From: Palsa-506 sp963786975
GTDB lineage: Bacteria > Actinomycetota > Actinomycetes > Streptosporangiales > Streptosporangiaceae
NCBI GenBank assembly: GCA_963786975.1
Contig: CAWBBE010000012.1
Span: 124,001 to 188,000 of the forward strand
Length of the DNA stretch: 64,000 nucleotides
Reading direction: 5' to 3'
The position numbers were made by a program, and so were the translations under genes. Below, one piece after another: positions 1 to 9,513 of the stretch; the first letter of the stretch is position 1, and each line of letters starts with the position of its first letter. A model generated the notes under the pieces. It saw nothing but the letters and a program-made list of their open reading frames with translations. It was not told the origin of the DNA and did not search any database.

Positions 1-1
1 G

Positions 2-679
2 GCCGGCCTGGCCAGCGGCGGCCGGGCCGAGGTCTCGGTGAAGCCGACCGCGGTCGGGCTCGGGCTGGCCGAGCACGGCCCGAAGACCGCGGCGGAGAAC
101 ATCGCCAGGATATGCTCCGCGGCCAGGGACGCGGGCACTACGGTCACGCTGGACATGGAGGAGCACACCGGAGTCGGGCCCACCCTGCGGATCCTGGCCG
201 AGCTCCGGCCGGAGTTCCCCGACCTGGGCTGCGTGCTGCAGAGTTACCTGCGGCGCACCGCTGACGACTGCGCCGGCCTGGCCGGGGCCGGCTCGCGGGT
301 GCGGCTGTGCAAGGGCGCCTACCGCGCGCCGGAGCAGGCTGCCTTTACCTCGCGCGCGGACGTGGACCGCTCGTACGCCCGCTGCCTGCGGATCCTGCTG
401 GCCGGCGACGGCTACCCGATGCTGGCGACACACGACCCGCGGCTGATCAAGATCGCCGGCGTGCGGGCGGCCACGGCCGGCCGGGCCCCCGGCAGCTTCG
501 AGTACCAGCTGCTTTACGGCATCCGGCCTGCCGAGCAGCTGCGGCTGGCCAGCGGCGGGGCGCAGGTGCGGGTCTACGTGCCATATGGCGATGACTGGTA
601 TGCCTACCTGGTCCGCCGCCTCGCCGAGCGGCCGGGCAACCTGGCGTTCTTCCTGCGCTCGCTGGTGTCGGCCGGCTGA
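2..679 (+). CDS. Proline dehydrogenase, 5'-truncated by window edge
   Basis: The reading frame is open from base 2 and its start lies outside the window. The visible ~225 residues match the C-terminal part of the FAD-dependent proline dehydrogenase barrel. They begin with an SVKPTAVGL strand and continue with TLDMEEHT, VLQSYLRRT, RVRLCKGAYRAPEQ, ATHDPRLI and the terminal VYVPYGDDWYAYLVRRLAERP segment, which is characteristic of the family. The enzyme oxidises proline to pyrroline-5-carboxylate. It sits 40 bp upstream of proC on the same strand; proC catalyses the reverse biosynthetic step, so the pair controls proline/P5C flux. Family assignment is firm. Whether it is a stand-alone ProDH or part of a longer protein cannot be seen. 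Confidence 0.92.
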   Translation, partial: AGLASGGRAEVSVKPTAVGLGLAEHGPKTAAENIARICSAARDAGTTVTLDMEEHTGVGPTLRILAELRPEFPDLGCVLQSYLRRTADDCAGLAGAGSRVRLCKGAYRAPEQAAFTSRADVDRSYARCLRILLAGDGYPMLATHDPRLIKIAGVRAATAGRAPGSFEYQLLYGIRPAEQLRLASGGAQVRVYVPYGDDWYAYLVRRLAERPGNLAFFLRSLVSAG

Positions 680-719
680 CCTGGGCGGGGTGAGCCGGCC
701 TCACGGTAGGCTCCTGCGG

Positions 720-1514
720 GTGATCGGAGTGCTCGGGGCCGGGAAGATGGGCGAGGCGCTGCTTTCCGGGATGCTCCGGGCGGGCGTCTCGCAGGCCGAC
801 GTCATCGCCGCCGTGCGCAGGCCGGCGCGGGCCCGCGAGCTCCGGGCCGCGCACGGGATCGAGGTGCTCACCGCCGCCGAGGCGGCCGCCCGGGCCGACA
901 CGCTCGTCGTCACCGTGAAGCCGCAGGATATGGCGGTGCTGCTGGAGGAGATCGAGCCGGCCGTGCCGGCTGGCCGGCTGGTGATCTCGGTGGCGGCCGG
1001 CATCACCACGGGGTTCATCGAGCGCCGGCTGCCAGCGGGCATCCCGGTGGTGCGAGTGATGTCCAACACGCCGGTGCTGGTCGACGAGGCGATGAGCGTG
1101 ATCTCGGCGGGCACGTACGCGGGCGAGGAGCACCTGCAGCGGGCCGAGGAACTGCTGCGCCCGGTCGGCAAGGTGCTGCGCATCCCCGAGTCGCAGCAGA
1201 ATGCCGCGACGGCTCTGTCCGGCAGCGGGCCGGCGTACGTGTACTACCTGGTCGAGGCGATGGTCGATGCGGGCATCCTGCTCGGCATGGCGCGCGGTAA
1301 CGCGCTGGAAATGGTGACCCAGGCGGTATACGGCGCGGCCACGATGCTCCGCGATTCCGGCGAGCACCCGGTGATCCTGCGGGAGGCGGTGACGTCGCCA
1401 GGCGGCACCACGATCAACGCCATCCGCGAGCTGGAGAAGCACTCGGTGCGCGCCGCGATCCTGGCCGCGATCGAGGCCGCCAGCGAGCGCGGCCGCGAGC
1501 TTGGCGCAGGTTAG
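720..1514 (+). CDS. proC: Pyrroline-5-carboxylate reductase
   Basis: The 264-residue product has the usual ProC length when started at the GTG at 720, whose first residues VIGVLGAGKMGEAL form the N-terminal NAD(P)-binding Rossmann motif. Further family marks are VTVKPQDM (about residue 63), a VMSNTP segment, the SGSGPAYVYYLVEAM signature (about 165) and TSPGGTT near residue 224. It reduces P5C to proline in the cytosol. The frame is open further upstream to 585 but that stretch overlaps the proline dehydrogenase and has no ProC character. No disruption is seen. Confidence 0.94.
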   Translation: MIGVLGAGKMGEALLSGMLRAGVSQADVIAAVRRPARARELRAAHGIEVLTAAEAAARADTLVVTVKPQDMAVLLEEIEPAVPAGRLVISVAAGITTGFIERRLPAGIPVVRVMSNTPVLVDEAMSVISAGTYAGEEHLQRAEELLRPVGKVLRIPESQQNAATALSGSGPAYVYYLVEAMVDAGILLGMARGNALEMVTQAVYGAATMLRDSGEHPVILREAVTSPGGTTINAIRELEKHSVRAAILAAIEAASERGRELGAG

Positions 1515-1936
1515 CCGCGGGGATGGCGCGGCCAGCCGCCGGATAGCGCGGGGCAGCCGCCGGATTGCGCGGCGACCGGCCGGATTTGCGCGCCGGCCAC
1601 GGGTTTGACGCAGGTTAGTATCGGGTACGGCGCCGGCTGCTGGATTTACCGTACTCGTGACCGGATGGGCAGCTGCCCGATGAGCAGCTAAGGCGTAATC
1701 TTCGCTGGCCGGATTGGCGGTATTGGCATAGCCGAAAAGGCAGGCCTGCCATCAGTTCGGCTGCCGGGCTGCGCTGCGATGAGCCGCCGAACGGCATGGC
1801 TCACTGGCTCAGATCTAACTAATATGAGATGCTCGCCGGGGTTGCCCTTTTCCGTACAGGACTTACGCTGGAGACGGACGTGACTGGTGCGCCGATCCGG
1901 CTCGGCGCACGCAGCTTCGCCGGAAGAGGGCTAAGC
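1515..1936. other. Intergenic region with degenerate short repeats, no gene
   Basis: No supported gene. The first ~100 bp hold imperfect copies of a gccggat(t/a)gcgcg-type unit. The decamer cgcaggttag that ends proC (1505-1514) recurs just after base 1600. The last ~120 bp, upstream of the HTH gene, are less GC-rich and probably contain its promoter, but no -35/-10 pair is convincing. Confidence 0.5.
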
Positions 1937-2140
1937 ATGGCAGCAGACGCAACTCCCCTAAGTGATGTCAGGTTCCTGACCGTGGCCGAGGTGGCCACGA
2001 TCATGCGCGTGTCGAAAATGACCGTCTACCGTCTCGTGCACTCGGGCGAACTGGAGGCGATCAGGGTCGGCCGCTCGTTCCGAGTCCCTGAACAGGCCGT
2101 CAACCAGTACCTGCGGGACGCCTTCGTAGGGACTACCTAG
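1937..2140 (+). CDS. Excisionase-family helix-turn-helix DNA-binding protein
   Basis: A 67-residue protein almost entirely made of a MerR/excisionase-type winged HTH: LTVAEVATIMRVSKMTVYRLVHSGELEAIRVGRSFRVPE, then a short helix (VNQYLRDA). The ATG at 1937 follows a purine-rich ggaagaggg ribosome site; the frame is open upstream to 1829 without family similarity. In actinomycetes this small protein lies next to proC and the bS22 gene, as here. It is unlikely to be a phage excisionase despite the family name; no integrase or att site is nearby. The target is unknown and a transcription regulator role is inferred. Confidence 0.85.
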   Translation: MAADATPLSDVRFLTVAEVATIMRVSKMTVYRLVHSGELEAIRVGRSFRVPEQAVNQYLRDAFVGTT

Positions 2141-2445
2141 CCGGTCCCGCGGCGAGGAGGTCCGGCCAGGCCCGGCGCAGAACCAGGCGGAGGCTCGCCG
2201 CCGGGCTGGCGCAGCCCCGGCGGCGGGCCGATGCGCGGCTGGCAACGGCCAGGCGCCTGGCCAGGCGTCTGGCCGTGATCGGCATTCCCCCGTCGGGGCG
2301 GGCACCGGACAGCCCGCAGCCAGCCGGGATGGGCTGCCTGGTTCGGACGGGAGTACGCTGTACCGTCGAAGCGTGCAAGCCGCCCGGCGTGGGGCGTGCA
2401 GAGCAGGCATGCCCGTCAGCCAAGACATCAGACGAGGGTGGTTTC
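2141..2445. other. Leader region of the bS22 gene, no other gene
   Basis: About 305 bp without a supported CDS. The only long frames are shadows. It presumably carries the promoter and leader for the downstream 32-residue protein. No clear terminator is visible after the HTH gene. Confidence 0.45.
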
Positions 2446-2544
2446 GTGGGCTCAGTCATCAAGAAGCGCCGCAAGCGAATGGCCAAGAAGAAGCACCGCA
2501 AGCTGCTGCGGAAGACCCGGGTCCAGCGCAGGAACAAGAAGTAG
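2446..2544 (+). CDS. Small ribosomal protein bS22 (AURKAIP1/COX24 domain)
   Basis: Only 32 codons from the GTG at 2446, preceded by a gacgagg ribosome site. The product begins GSVIKKRRKRMAKKKHRK and is almost entirely lysine and arginine, the hallmark of the tiny AURKAIP1/COX24-domain protein identified in mycobacterial ribosomes as bS22. The frame is open upstream to 2275, but only the last 32 codons match the family. The neighbourhood (proC, HTH protein, then this gene) is the usual actinobacterial one. Confidence 0.86.
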   Translation: MGSVIKKRRKRMAKKKHRKLLRKTRVQRRNKK

Positions 2545-2852
2545 CGCAGGGACGAGGACCCGCCGCGGGCCAGCGGGCGCCTGCCCCGCGCTGCCGGGCG
2601 GGCAGGCGCCGGACGAGCGGCGCCGGATCGCGCTGCCCCGGGCAGCTGCCGCGCCGCCGGGCGGATTCCGCGGCCGACCGGAGCCGGCCGCAGAATCGGC
2701 GGCCGTGCAGTCGGCCTGCCACCGTGCCAGCGTGAGCGGCGCCGGGCTGGCCGCCCGCGGGCCGGCCGCGGCGGCACCGCGATGGCGGCGGGCGGCAGCG
2801 GCGCACCGCGCCGGCGCTGACGTGCACCGCGCCGGCGCTGATGGGAGGCATG
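2545..2852. other. Intergenic region ahead of the acyltransferase gene
   Basis: No supported gene. It is extremely GC-rich and ends in a short tandem duplication that runs into the start region of the next gene (see repeat at 2803-2841). Confidence 0.45.
2803..2841. repeat. 21-bp tandem direct repeat, two copies
   Basis: The 18-mer gcaccgcgccggcgctga occurs at 2803-2820 and again at 2824-2841, giving a 21-bp period. The second copy overlaps the first possible ATG (2841) of the acyltransferase gene, so it could affect translation initiation. Confidence 0.8.
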
Positions 2853-3719
2853 ATGAACGAGCCTCACGCCGATCACGCGCATGACTGGCGGCAGCGGATC
2901 GCTGCCCTGGCTGACTTCGTGCGGCGGCGCGCAGAGGGTGAATACGAGGTCGACCAGTCCGGCTTCGACCCCGATTTCCACGCGTCAGTGATCATGCCGC
3001 TGTCCCGGGCGGTCTACCGGGACTGGTTCCGCGTCCGCATGCGCGGGCTGGAGCACGTCCCGGACACCGGGCCGGCGCTGGTGGTGGCCAATCATTCCGG
3101 GGTGCTCCCGTTCGACGCGATCATGCTGCACACCGGGCTGTACGACGAGCACCCGAGGCACCGGAACCTGCGCCTGCTCGGCGCGGACCTCGTCTACGCG
3201 ATCCCCGGGCTGGCCAGCCTGGCCAGGAAGAGCGGGCACGCCAGGGCCGACCCGGCCGAGGCCGAGCGGCTGCTTGACGCCGGCGAGCTCGTCGGCGTGT
3301 TTCCGGAGGGCTTCAAGGGAATCGGGAAGCCCTACACCGAGCGGTACCAGCTGCAGCGCTTTGGCCGTGGCGGGTTCGCGGCGACCGCGATGCAGGCGGG
3401 CGTGCCTATCATCCCGTGCGCGATCGTCGGGGCGGAGGAGATCTATCCAATGATCGGGAATGCCGAGACGTTCGCGCGAATGCTCCGGCTCCCGTATTTC
3501 CCGGTCACCCCGCTATTCCCGTGGCTCGGCGCGCTCGGCGCAATACCGCTGCCATCTAACTGGCTTATCGAATTCTGCCCGCCGGTGCGCACCGACGACT
3601 ACGCGTCGGCCGGGGAAGCTCCGGATGCCGCCGTTGCCGAGCTTGGCGGCAAAGTGCGCGACATTATTCAGCAAAAACTTGACCAGCTGCTGACCGACCG
3701 GGGTCCGGCCTTCGGCTAG
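2853..3719 (+). CDS. 1-acylglycerol-3-phosphate acyltransferase family protein (PlsC-like)
   Basis: About 288 residues. The catalytic HX4D motif is NHSGVLPFD (about residue 79) and the second conserved block is FPEGFKG (about 149). A third is VPIIPCAIVGAEEIYP, all in the order of the PlsC/LPLAT superfamily. Such enzymes transfer acyl chains to lysophospholipids at the inner face of the membrane. Three in-frame ATGs lie at 2841, 2850 and 2853. The gggagg at 2843-2848 favours 2853 by spacing. In many actinomycetes this gene precedes a HAD-IB phosphatase gene; here that gene is convergent. Exact acyl acceptor unknown. Confidence 0.88.
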   Translation: MNEPHADHAHDWRQRIAALADFVRRRAEGEYEVDQSGFDPDFHASVIMPLSRAVYRDWFRVRMRGLEHVPDTGPALVVANHSGVLPFDAIMLHTGLYDEHPRHRNLRLLGADLVYAIPGLASLARKSGHARADPAEAERLLDAGELVGVFPEGFKGIGKPYTERYQLQRFGRGGFAATAMQAGVPIIPCAIVGAEEIYPMIGNAETFARMLRLPYFPVTPLFPWLGALGAIPLPSNWLIEFCPPVRTDDYASAGEAPDAAVAELGGKVRDIIQQKLDQLLTDRGPAFG

Positions 3720-3776
3720 CCCCCGGTGCCCGAGCCAGCCGGGCCTGCCGCCGGCGGTCAGCCTGCCGCCCGGCGG

Positions 3777-4736
3777 TCAGCCTGCCGCCCGGCGGCGGTG
3801 CAGCGCGAAGCCGGCCGCCAGCCCGCCAGCTACCGCCCCGGCCCCGGCGGCGACCGGCAGCGCGATCATCGTGGCCCGCCGGCCCGACCGGAAGTCGTGC
3901 ACGGGCCAGCCGCGCCGCCTGGCCTCGTCGCGGAGTTCCGCGTCCGGATTCACCACGTTGGGATGGCCGACCAGGGACAGCATCGGCAGGTCGTTGGCCG
4001 AGTCGCTGTAGGCCGTGCAGCGGGACAGGTCGAGCCCCTCGCGGACGGCCAGCGCCCGGACCGCCTCGGCCTTGGCCTCGCCGTGCAGCAGCCCGCCGAC
4101 GAGGCGTCCGGTGTAGACGCCGTGCACGCTTTCCGCGACGGTGCCAAGTGCGCCGGTCAGCCCCAGCCTGCGGGAGAGGATGTTGGCCAGCTCGACCGGC
4201 GTGGCGGTAACCAGCCAGACCCGCTGTCCGGCCGCCAGATGCTGGCGCGTCAGCTCCCTGGAGCCCGCCCAGATCCGGGCGGCCATGGTGTCGTCGTAAA
4301 TCTCCTCGCCGAGGGCGACGATGTCCGCTACCCGGTGCCCGGCCACGAAGGCGAGCGCCGCCTGCCGGGCCGCGTCGATGTGATCGGAATTCTCGGCGCC
4401 GCGTATCCGGAACGACAGCTGCCCCCAGGTCAGCCTGACCAGGTCACGGGGGCCGAACATCTTGCGCGCCGCCAGCCCGCGGGCGAAATGATAGATGGAC
4501 GCGCCCCGCATCAGCGTGTTGTCCACGTCGAAGAAGGCAGCGGCCGCCGGGTCCTGGGCCGGCGGCGGGTGCTCGACGTCGGCGACGGCGGCCGAGGCCT
4601 GGCCGGCCAGCGCCGCCTGGCTCTTCCGGCTGGGCCGTGCGCGGCTCAGCGCCCGCCTCGTCCTGCTGGCGGCTTCGGCCGGGCCAGCGTCCGGCGGCGA
4701 GCCAGCGGAGGTGCGCCGTCCTAGCAGCTGCCTCAT
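3777..4736 (-). CDS. HAD-IB family hydrolase with C-terminal membrane segment
   Basis: 319 residues. Motif I is AFFDVDNTLMRG (nucleophile Asp about residue 70), followed by the HAD-IB layout: TATPVELANIL as motif II and YSDSANDLPML as motif III/IV. This is the SerB-like subfamily. A ~60-residue N-terminal extension rich in Arg, Ala and Pro precedes the domain. A hydrophobic, Gly/Ala-rich stretch near the C-terminus (MIALPVAAGAGAV onward) could be a membrane anchor, followed by a basic tail. The substrate is probably a phosphomonoester and is not identifiable from sequence. The gene is convergent with the acyltransferase gene, 57 bp apart. Confidence 0.87.
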   Translation of the reverse strand: MRQLLGRRTSAGSPPDAGPAEAASRTRRALSRARPSRKSQAALAGQASAAVADVEHPPPAQDPAAAAFFDVDNTLMRGASIYHFARGLAARKMFGPRDLVRLTWGQLSFRIRGAENSDHIDAARQAALAFVAGHRVADIVALGEEIYDDTMAARIWAGSRELTRQHLAAGQRVWLVTATPVELANILSRRLGLTGALGTVAESVHGVYTGRLVGGLLHGEAKAEAVRALAVREGLDLSRCTAYSDSANDLPMLSLVGHPNVVNPDAELRDEARRRGWPVHDFRSGRRATMIALPVAAGAGAVAGGLAAGFALHRRRAAG

Positions 4737-4911
4737 GTGTATCGAGCCTACCGGGGCCGGCCATCACCGTCCGGTCGCAGCGGCCCGGCTGGCCAGCGCA
4801 GGCCCCGGGCCGGGACCGGCGTGACCGCTGGTCACGCCGCCGGAAGAAGACTCCCGCGGGTAGTCGCATCGCGTTCGCATCATCGCCCCGTGTCGGGCAC
4901 CATAGGCAGCA

Positions 4912-6773
4912 ATGTCTATCTCGCTGCTGACGGCGGCAGCCGGCGCGGTGCTTGCCCTGGTGGGCACCATCGCGCTGGCCATCCGGTGCGTCCGCATGCC
5001 TCGCACCGATCTGATCGCCTGGGCCTGCGCGATGGCCGGCCTCGCGGTGGCACTCGGCGCGCAGGCGGACGGCTTCGCGACTGGCTTCGACCAGCGGACC
5101 TTCCGCGCGGTGCAGCTGGGCGCACAGGTGGTCGCGACACTCGGGCTCGCGCTTGGCCTCGCCGAGGTGGCGGCGCGCAGCCTGCCCATGCGATTCGCGG
5201 TCAGGCTCGCGGTCTCGGCCCTCGGGATCGTGAGCCTGGTGATCCTGGCCACCGACCCGCTCAGCACGACGGCGTTCAGCAAGGCATTCCCCGTCGCGTC
5301 GGTGCACTACCAGCCGATCTCCAACTCGCTGCTGATGTACGTGCTGGCGCCGTTCACCGCGCTGGTGGCGCTGATCGCCATCTTCGTCACCGCGGGCCGC
5401 TCCCGGCGGGATCCGGCCTGGCGGGCAACGTTGCCCGCGGTGGCGGGGGCCGGCCTCGCCGCCCTTGCGCTGGCCGCCCCCGGGCTCGCCGCGCTCGCCA
5501 GCAACAAGCTGTCTGCCAGGGTGCCGCTGGCCAGCGTCTTTCCGGTGCTCTGCGTGCTGGCCGTGGCGGCGACCTGGCTGGCCTCCGCGAAGGTGCGGCG
5601 GATCCGGCTCGACGTGGTGCACCAGCGCGGTGCGTACGACGCCGACGAGCGGGCTGACGGCGATACCGGCGGCTGGAACGGCCGTTCGTGGTCCGACGGC
5701 GACGAGACCGGCAGCTACGATCCGCTGACCGACACCGGCGACCACCAGCAGTATCCGGCCGGTCAGGGCTTCGGCAGCTACATCGATGAAGCCGGCTACC
5801 AGGAGTCCGGCCGCCGGGAGTACGCCGGCCAGGCCCGCCCGGGCCAGCCGCCGGGCGGCCAGGGCGGTTACGCCGACACCGGTGATCACGGGGCTGCTGA
5901 TGGCCGCGGTGACGCCGCGCTGGCCGGCCGGGTGCCAGCAGCGGGAACGACGGCCGGCGGCGTGCCGCCGGGCGATCCGGTGCCGGGCGGCGCACTGCCC
6001 GACGGCGCGCTGCCCGGGCTGGCACTGGCCGGCGCAGCGGCCGCGGGCGCGGTGCCCAGCGACGGCGGCGCGGCGCCGGCCGCTGGCCGGGAGCCCGGCC
6101 GTCCGGCGGCGGCGGCGAGCCGGGGATGCCATCGGGCCCGCCGGTGCTGCCGCATTCGCAGCCGGGCTGGCCGGCCGGGCATCCCGGCATGCCCGAGGCT
6201 GACGATCATGAGGCATGGTCACGGCTGTTCGGCCAGATCGCGATCTACACGCTGCAGGAAGATCGCGTGGATGCCTTTGACGGGCTGACCGAAGGGGTTG
6301 TCGAACTGGTCCGCACCCGCGAGCCAGCCACCCTGGTGTACATCGTGCATGCCGTGCCGTCAGCGCCCATGCAGCGGATCCTGTACGAGGTCTACCGGGA
6401 CAGAGACGCCTACGAGGAGCACCGGCGCCAGCCCTACATCGCCAAGTTCGAGGCGGACCGGCGGCCCTACGTGATCGCCACGAACGTGATCGAGCTTGGC
6501 TTGCAGCGCGCCAAGATCTCCCCGATTCCCGCCGCCCCGGACCTGCTCGGCCGGCCGGACGGCGGGCCGCCGCCCGGCCCTGGCCCGGTGCGGTCGCGCG
6601 GGCCGGTGAGCACGGCCGCGCCGGCCGGCGGCCCGCTGGGCCAGGTGCCCGGCGCGGAGCCGCCTTCCGGCAGCGCGGAGCCGCCGGCCGGCGGCGCGGC
6701 CCAGGACCGGCCGCCGGCCGGGCCCGGCGGCGGGCCCGCCGGGCTCGGGCAGGGATCGCGGCGGCTGCCGTGA
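4912..6773 (+). CDS. Seven-TM membrane protein with C-terminal ABM-type domain (one apparent frameshift)
   Basis: The N-terminal ~230 residues contain about seven hydrophobic helices. A long low-complexity linker rich in Gly, Asp and Pro follows. The C-terminal part is in another frame after about position 6,100: EDRVDAFDGLTEGVVELVRTREPA, then LVYIVHA and EVYRDRDAYEEHRRQPYIAKF. This is an antibiotic-biosynthesis-monooxygenase/quinol-monooxygenase-like ferredoxin fold, with a further Pro/Gly tail. The junction looks like a one-base loss, so I annotate one gene. It ends in a GTGA overlap with the glutaredoxin gene, implying co-transcription just upstream of rex. An alternative is two separate genes, a membrane protein and a small ABM protein starting near 6,126. 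Function unknown. Confidence 0.7.
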
Positions 6774-7039
6774 CGGACCATGGCGGGCGCCCCCGGCCCG
6801 GGCCGCGGACCGTCACCCTGCTGTCGAGGCCAGGCTGTCATCTATGCGATGACGCCCGGGCCGTCATCCTGCGGGTGGCCGGCGAGCTTGGCATGGCCTG
6901 GGAGGAACGCGACATCACCAGGTCGCAGGACGACCTGCTGGCGTACGGGGATCAGATCCCGGTGACCCTGATTGACGGCGTTCAGCACGACTTCTGGCGG
7001 GTGGACGAGGCCAGGCTGCGGGCGGCGCTGCGCGGGTAG
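6770..7039 (+). CDS. Glutaredoxin family protein (DUF836-like)
   Basis: 89 residues from a GTG overlapping the previous stop. The thioredoxin-fold active site is a CxxC (SRPGCHLCDDA), followed by DITRSQDDLLAYGDQIPVTLIDG with the conserved cis-proline IPV. It is the small thiol-redox protein commonly found next to rex in actinomycetes. Its role in thiol/disulfide exchange is inferred from the fold. Confidence 0.9.
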   Translation: MTDHGGRPRPGPRTVTLLSRPGCHLCDDARAVILRVAGELGMAWEERDITRSQDDLLAYGDQIPVTLIDGVQHDFWRVDEARLRAALRG

Positions 7040-7328
7040 CCGCCGGCGCCCGGACGATCCGGGGCCGGACCGCGCTGGGCCGCGCGGATGATCCCTGCCG
7101 GGCCGCGGATAGCGGCCGGCTGTGCTCCGCTGACGCGCCGCGCCGGGCGCGGATGTGCCGGGTCGCGCCGCGCGGATGGCGGCTGCGGGGGCCGATCGCG
7201 TCCCGGCGGCAAGCCCGGCTGACTTTGTGCAAACGTTCACAAGGGCGTACCGTGGGACCGAAATGCTGCCACGCCGGGCCTGCCTGGCCCGCGTGCACGC
7301 CGTGTCTATCCCCCAGGAGCGCCGGCGA
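7040..7328. other. Promoter/leader region of the rex-hem operon
   Basis: About 290 bp without a gene. The first part is GC-only spacer. From about 7,220 the composition changes and contains the Rex operator (7225-7242). An agg-containing ribosome site (ccccaggagcg) lies just ahead of the rex ATG at 7329. Confidence 0.6.
7225..7242. promoter_or_regulatory. Rex operator (ROP site)
   Basis: TTGTGCAAACGTTCACAA is an 18-bp near-palindrome matching the Rex consensus TTGTGAA-N4-TTCACAA at every defined position except one (C for A). It lies 87 bp upstream of the rex start codon. In Streptomyces coelicolor Rex autoregulates the rex-hemACD operon through such sites, so NADH/NAD+-sensitive autorepression is expected here. 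Confidence 0.88.
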
Positions 7329-8127
7329 ATGTCCCGCCGTCCTGCATCACAAAACGGCAGCCAGGGCATACCGGAGGCGACAGTCGCCCGCCTCCCGGTG
7401 TACCTGCGGACGCTGTACGCCCTCGCGGACCGCGGCATCGCGACCGTTTCGAGCGAGGAACTCGCCTCGGCGGCCGGGGTCAACTCAGCCAAGCTCCGCA
7501 AGGATCTCTCGCACCTGGGCTCGTACGGCACCCGCGGCGTCGGCTATGACGTCGAGTATCTCGTCTACCAGGTGTCCAGGGAACTCGGCCTGACCCAGGA
7601 CTGGCCGGTCGTCATCGTCGGCGCCGGGAACCTGGGCCGGGCGCTGGCCAACTACGGCGGCTTCGCCTCCCGCGGATTCCGGGTCGCCGCGCTGCTGGAC
7701 GCCGATCCCGGCGTGGTCGGCAGCGTCATAGCCGGTCACGTCGTGCGGCACGCGGACGGTATCGAGTCCGTGGTGACCAGGCACGAGGTCTCGATCGGGG
7801 TGATCGCCACGCCCGCCGGCTGCCGCGCAGGACGTCTGCGACCGGCTGGTCGCGGCCGGGGTGACGAGCATCCTGAATTTCGCGCCGGTCGTGCTAAGCG
7901 TGCCTTCCGGGGTCGATGTGCGTAAGGTCGACCTGTCGATCGAGTTGCAGATCCTCGCATTCCACGCGCAGCGACGTGCCGTGGTCCGGGTGGCCGCCGA
8001 CGCTGAGCGCGGCTGGGGGCCGCACCAGCCCCGGCGGCTCGGCGGGCTCGGCTCCGTCCGGGCTGCGGGCGTGACCGCGGCGATGGACAGCGACACCGAG
8101 CCGGAAGCGCAGGCGATAGCAACATGA
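7329..8127 (+). CDS. rex: Redox-sensing transcriptional repressor Rex (one apparent +1 frameshift)
   Basis: The ATG at 7329 follows an agg-type ribosome site. The N-terminal winged helix (LPVYLRTLYALADRG, AAGVNSAKLRKDLSHLG) is followed by the NAD(H)-binding Rossmann domain with VIVGAGNLGRALANYGGF (about residue 97). After IATPAG near 7,820 the frame shifts by +1 and resumes with AAQDVCDRLVAAGVTSILNFAPVVL and the domain-swapping C-terminal helix VDLSIELQILAFHAQR. Removing one base restores a full-length Rex. Rex binds DNA when NADH is low and is released by NADH. It heads the heme operon and overlaps hemA by an ATGA. Confidence 0.9.
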
Positions 8128-9513
8128 GCGTGCTCGTGGTGGGCCTTAGCCACAAGAGCGCATCGCTCGGCACGCTGGAGCGGACCATGGTGGCCGGCGA
8201 CGCGCTTGGCAAGCTGCTGCGCGACGTCTCGCATGCGGACAACGTGGCCGGCGTATTCGTGATCAGCACCTGCAACCGCGTCGAGATCTACGCGGACGTG
8301 GACAAGTTCCACGGCGGCGTGGCGGCCATCTGCGAGCTGCTGGCCAGGCACTCGGGCATCCCGCTGGCCGAGCTGACCCCGCACCTGTACGTGCACTACG
8401 AGGACCGCGCCGTGCAGCACCTGCTGGCGGTCGCCTGCGGGCTCGACTCGATGGTGATCGGCGAGAGCCAGATACTCGGCCAGGTGCGCCAGGCGCTGCA
8501 GGCCGCCAGGGAGCAGGGCACTCTCGGCCGCGCGCTTTCCGACCTGGGCAGCTACGCGCTGCGGGCCGGCAAGCGGGCGCACGCGGAGACCGGCATCGAC
8601 CGGGCCGGCGCGAGCCTGGTCAGCGTCGGGCTGGCGATGGCGGCCGGCCGCCTGCGCGCCGACCGGGCCGGCGCTGAGCCTGGCGACGCTCGGCGGCCTG
8701 AGCGTGCTCGTCGTCGGCGCCGGGTCGATGAGCTCGCTGGCCGCCGCCACCGCGGCGCGGCTGGGCGCGGCGCGGATCGTCGTCGCCAACCGCAGCCACG
8801 ACCATGCGCGGCGGCTCGCCGCGACCGTCGCCGGGACCGCCGCCGGCCTCTCCCGGCTGCCCGCCGAGATCGCGGTGGCGGACCTCGTCGTCTCCTGCAC
8901 CGGCGCGCCCGGCTTCGTGATCTCCGCGGCGGCCGTGCGCGGCACGGGCTGCGCGGCAGGCCGGCCGGCCTGCCCGCTCGTGCTGCTCGACCTGGCGCTG
9001 CCGCGCGATGTCGACCCCGGGGCCGGCCTGCTGCCCGGCGTGCGCGTGCTGAGCCTGGAAGAACTGCGGAACGCCGGGCCGGCCGGCCCGGCTGCCGCGA
9101 CGGCACACGACGAGGACGTGGCGGCCGTATGGCGGATCGTGGCCGAGGAATTCGCCGCGCAGGCCTCGGCCGACCGGGCGGCCAGGGTGGCGCCGACCGT
9201 GGTGGCGCTGCGGGCCAAGGCCGCCGGGGTGGTGGAGGCCGAGCTGGCCCGGCTGGCTGGCCGCCTGGACGACCTGGACGCCCGGTCGCACGGCGAGATC
9301 GCCCAGACGATGCGCCGGGTCGCCGACAAGCTGCTGCACGCGCCCACGGTGCGGGTCAAGGAGCTGGCCGGCTCGCCCGGCGGCGACTCCTACGAGGCCG
9401 CCCTGCGGGTGCTCTTCGACCTCGACCCGGACGCCGTGCAGGCCGTGGTCCGCGCCGATCCCGGGCTGCTGCCCTGGCCGGAAAGCCAGCCGGACCACGA
9501 GGAGGCACCGTGA
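8124..9513 (+). CDS. hemA: Glutamyl-tRNA reductase (one apparent +1 frameshift)
   Basis: First committed step of C5-pathway tetrapyrrole synthesis: glutamyl-tRNA to glutamate-1-semialdehyde. The N-terminal catalytic domain has VVGLSHKSASL, the catalytic Cys in STCNRVEIYA (about residue 50) and GESQILGQVRQAL. Near 8,668 the frame shifts by +1. The NADPH domain then continues in frame with LVVGAGSMSSLAA and VANRSHDHARRLA, followed by the C-terminal dimerisation helix (GEIAQTMRRVADKLLHAPTVRVKEL). About 460 residues when rejoined, normal for the family. It overlaps rex at its start and hemC at its end (GTGA), so it is part of a tightly coupled operon. Confidence 0.9.

Noticed and set aside
1937..2140. 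Phage excisionase and integration site
   Set aside because: Despite the family name, there is no integrase, att repeat or phage gene, and the context (proC, bS22) is a conserved chromosomal one.
4444..6816. 790-codon minus-strand frame
   Set aside because: Antisense of the membrane/ABM gene; Arg/Ala/Pro composition typical of GC-rich shadow frames with no recognisable domain.
7485..9359. 624-codon minus-strand frame over rex-hemA
   Set aside because: Shadow of conserved sense genes; no coherent domain.
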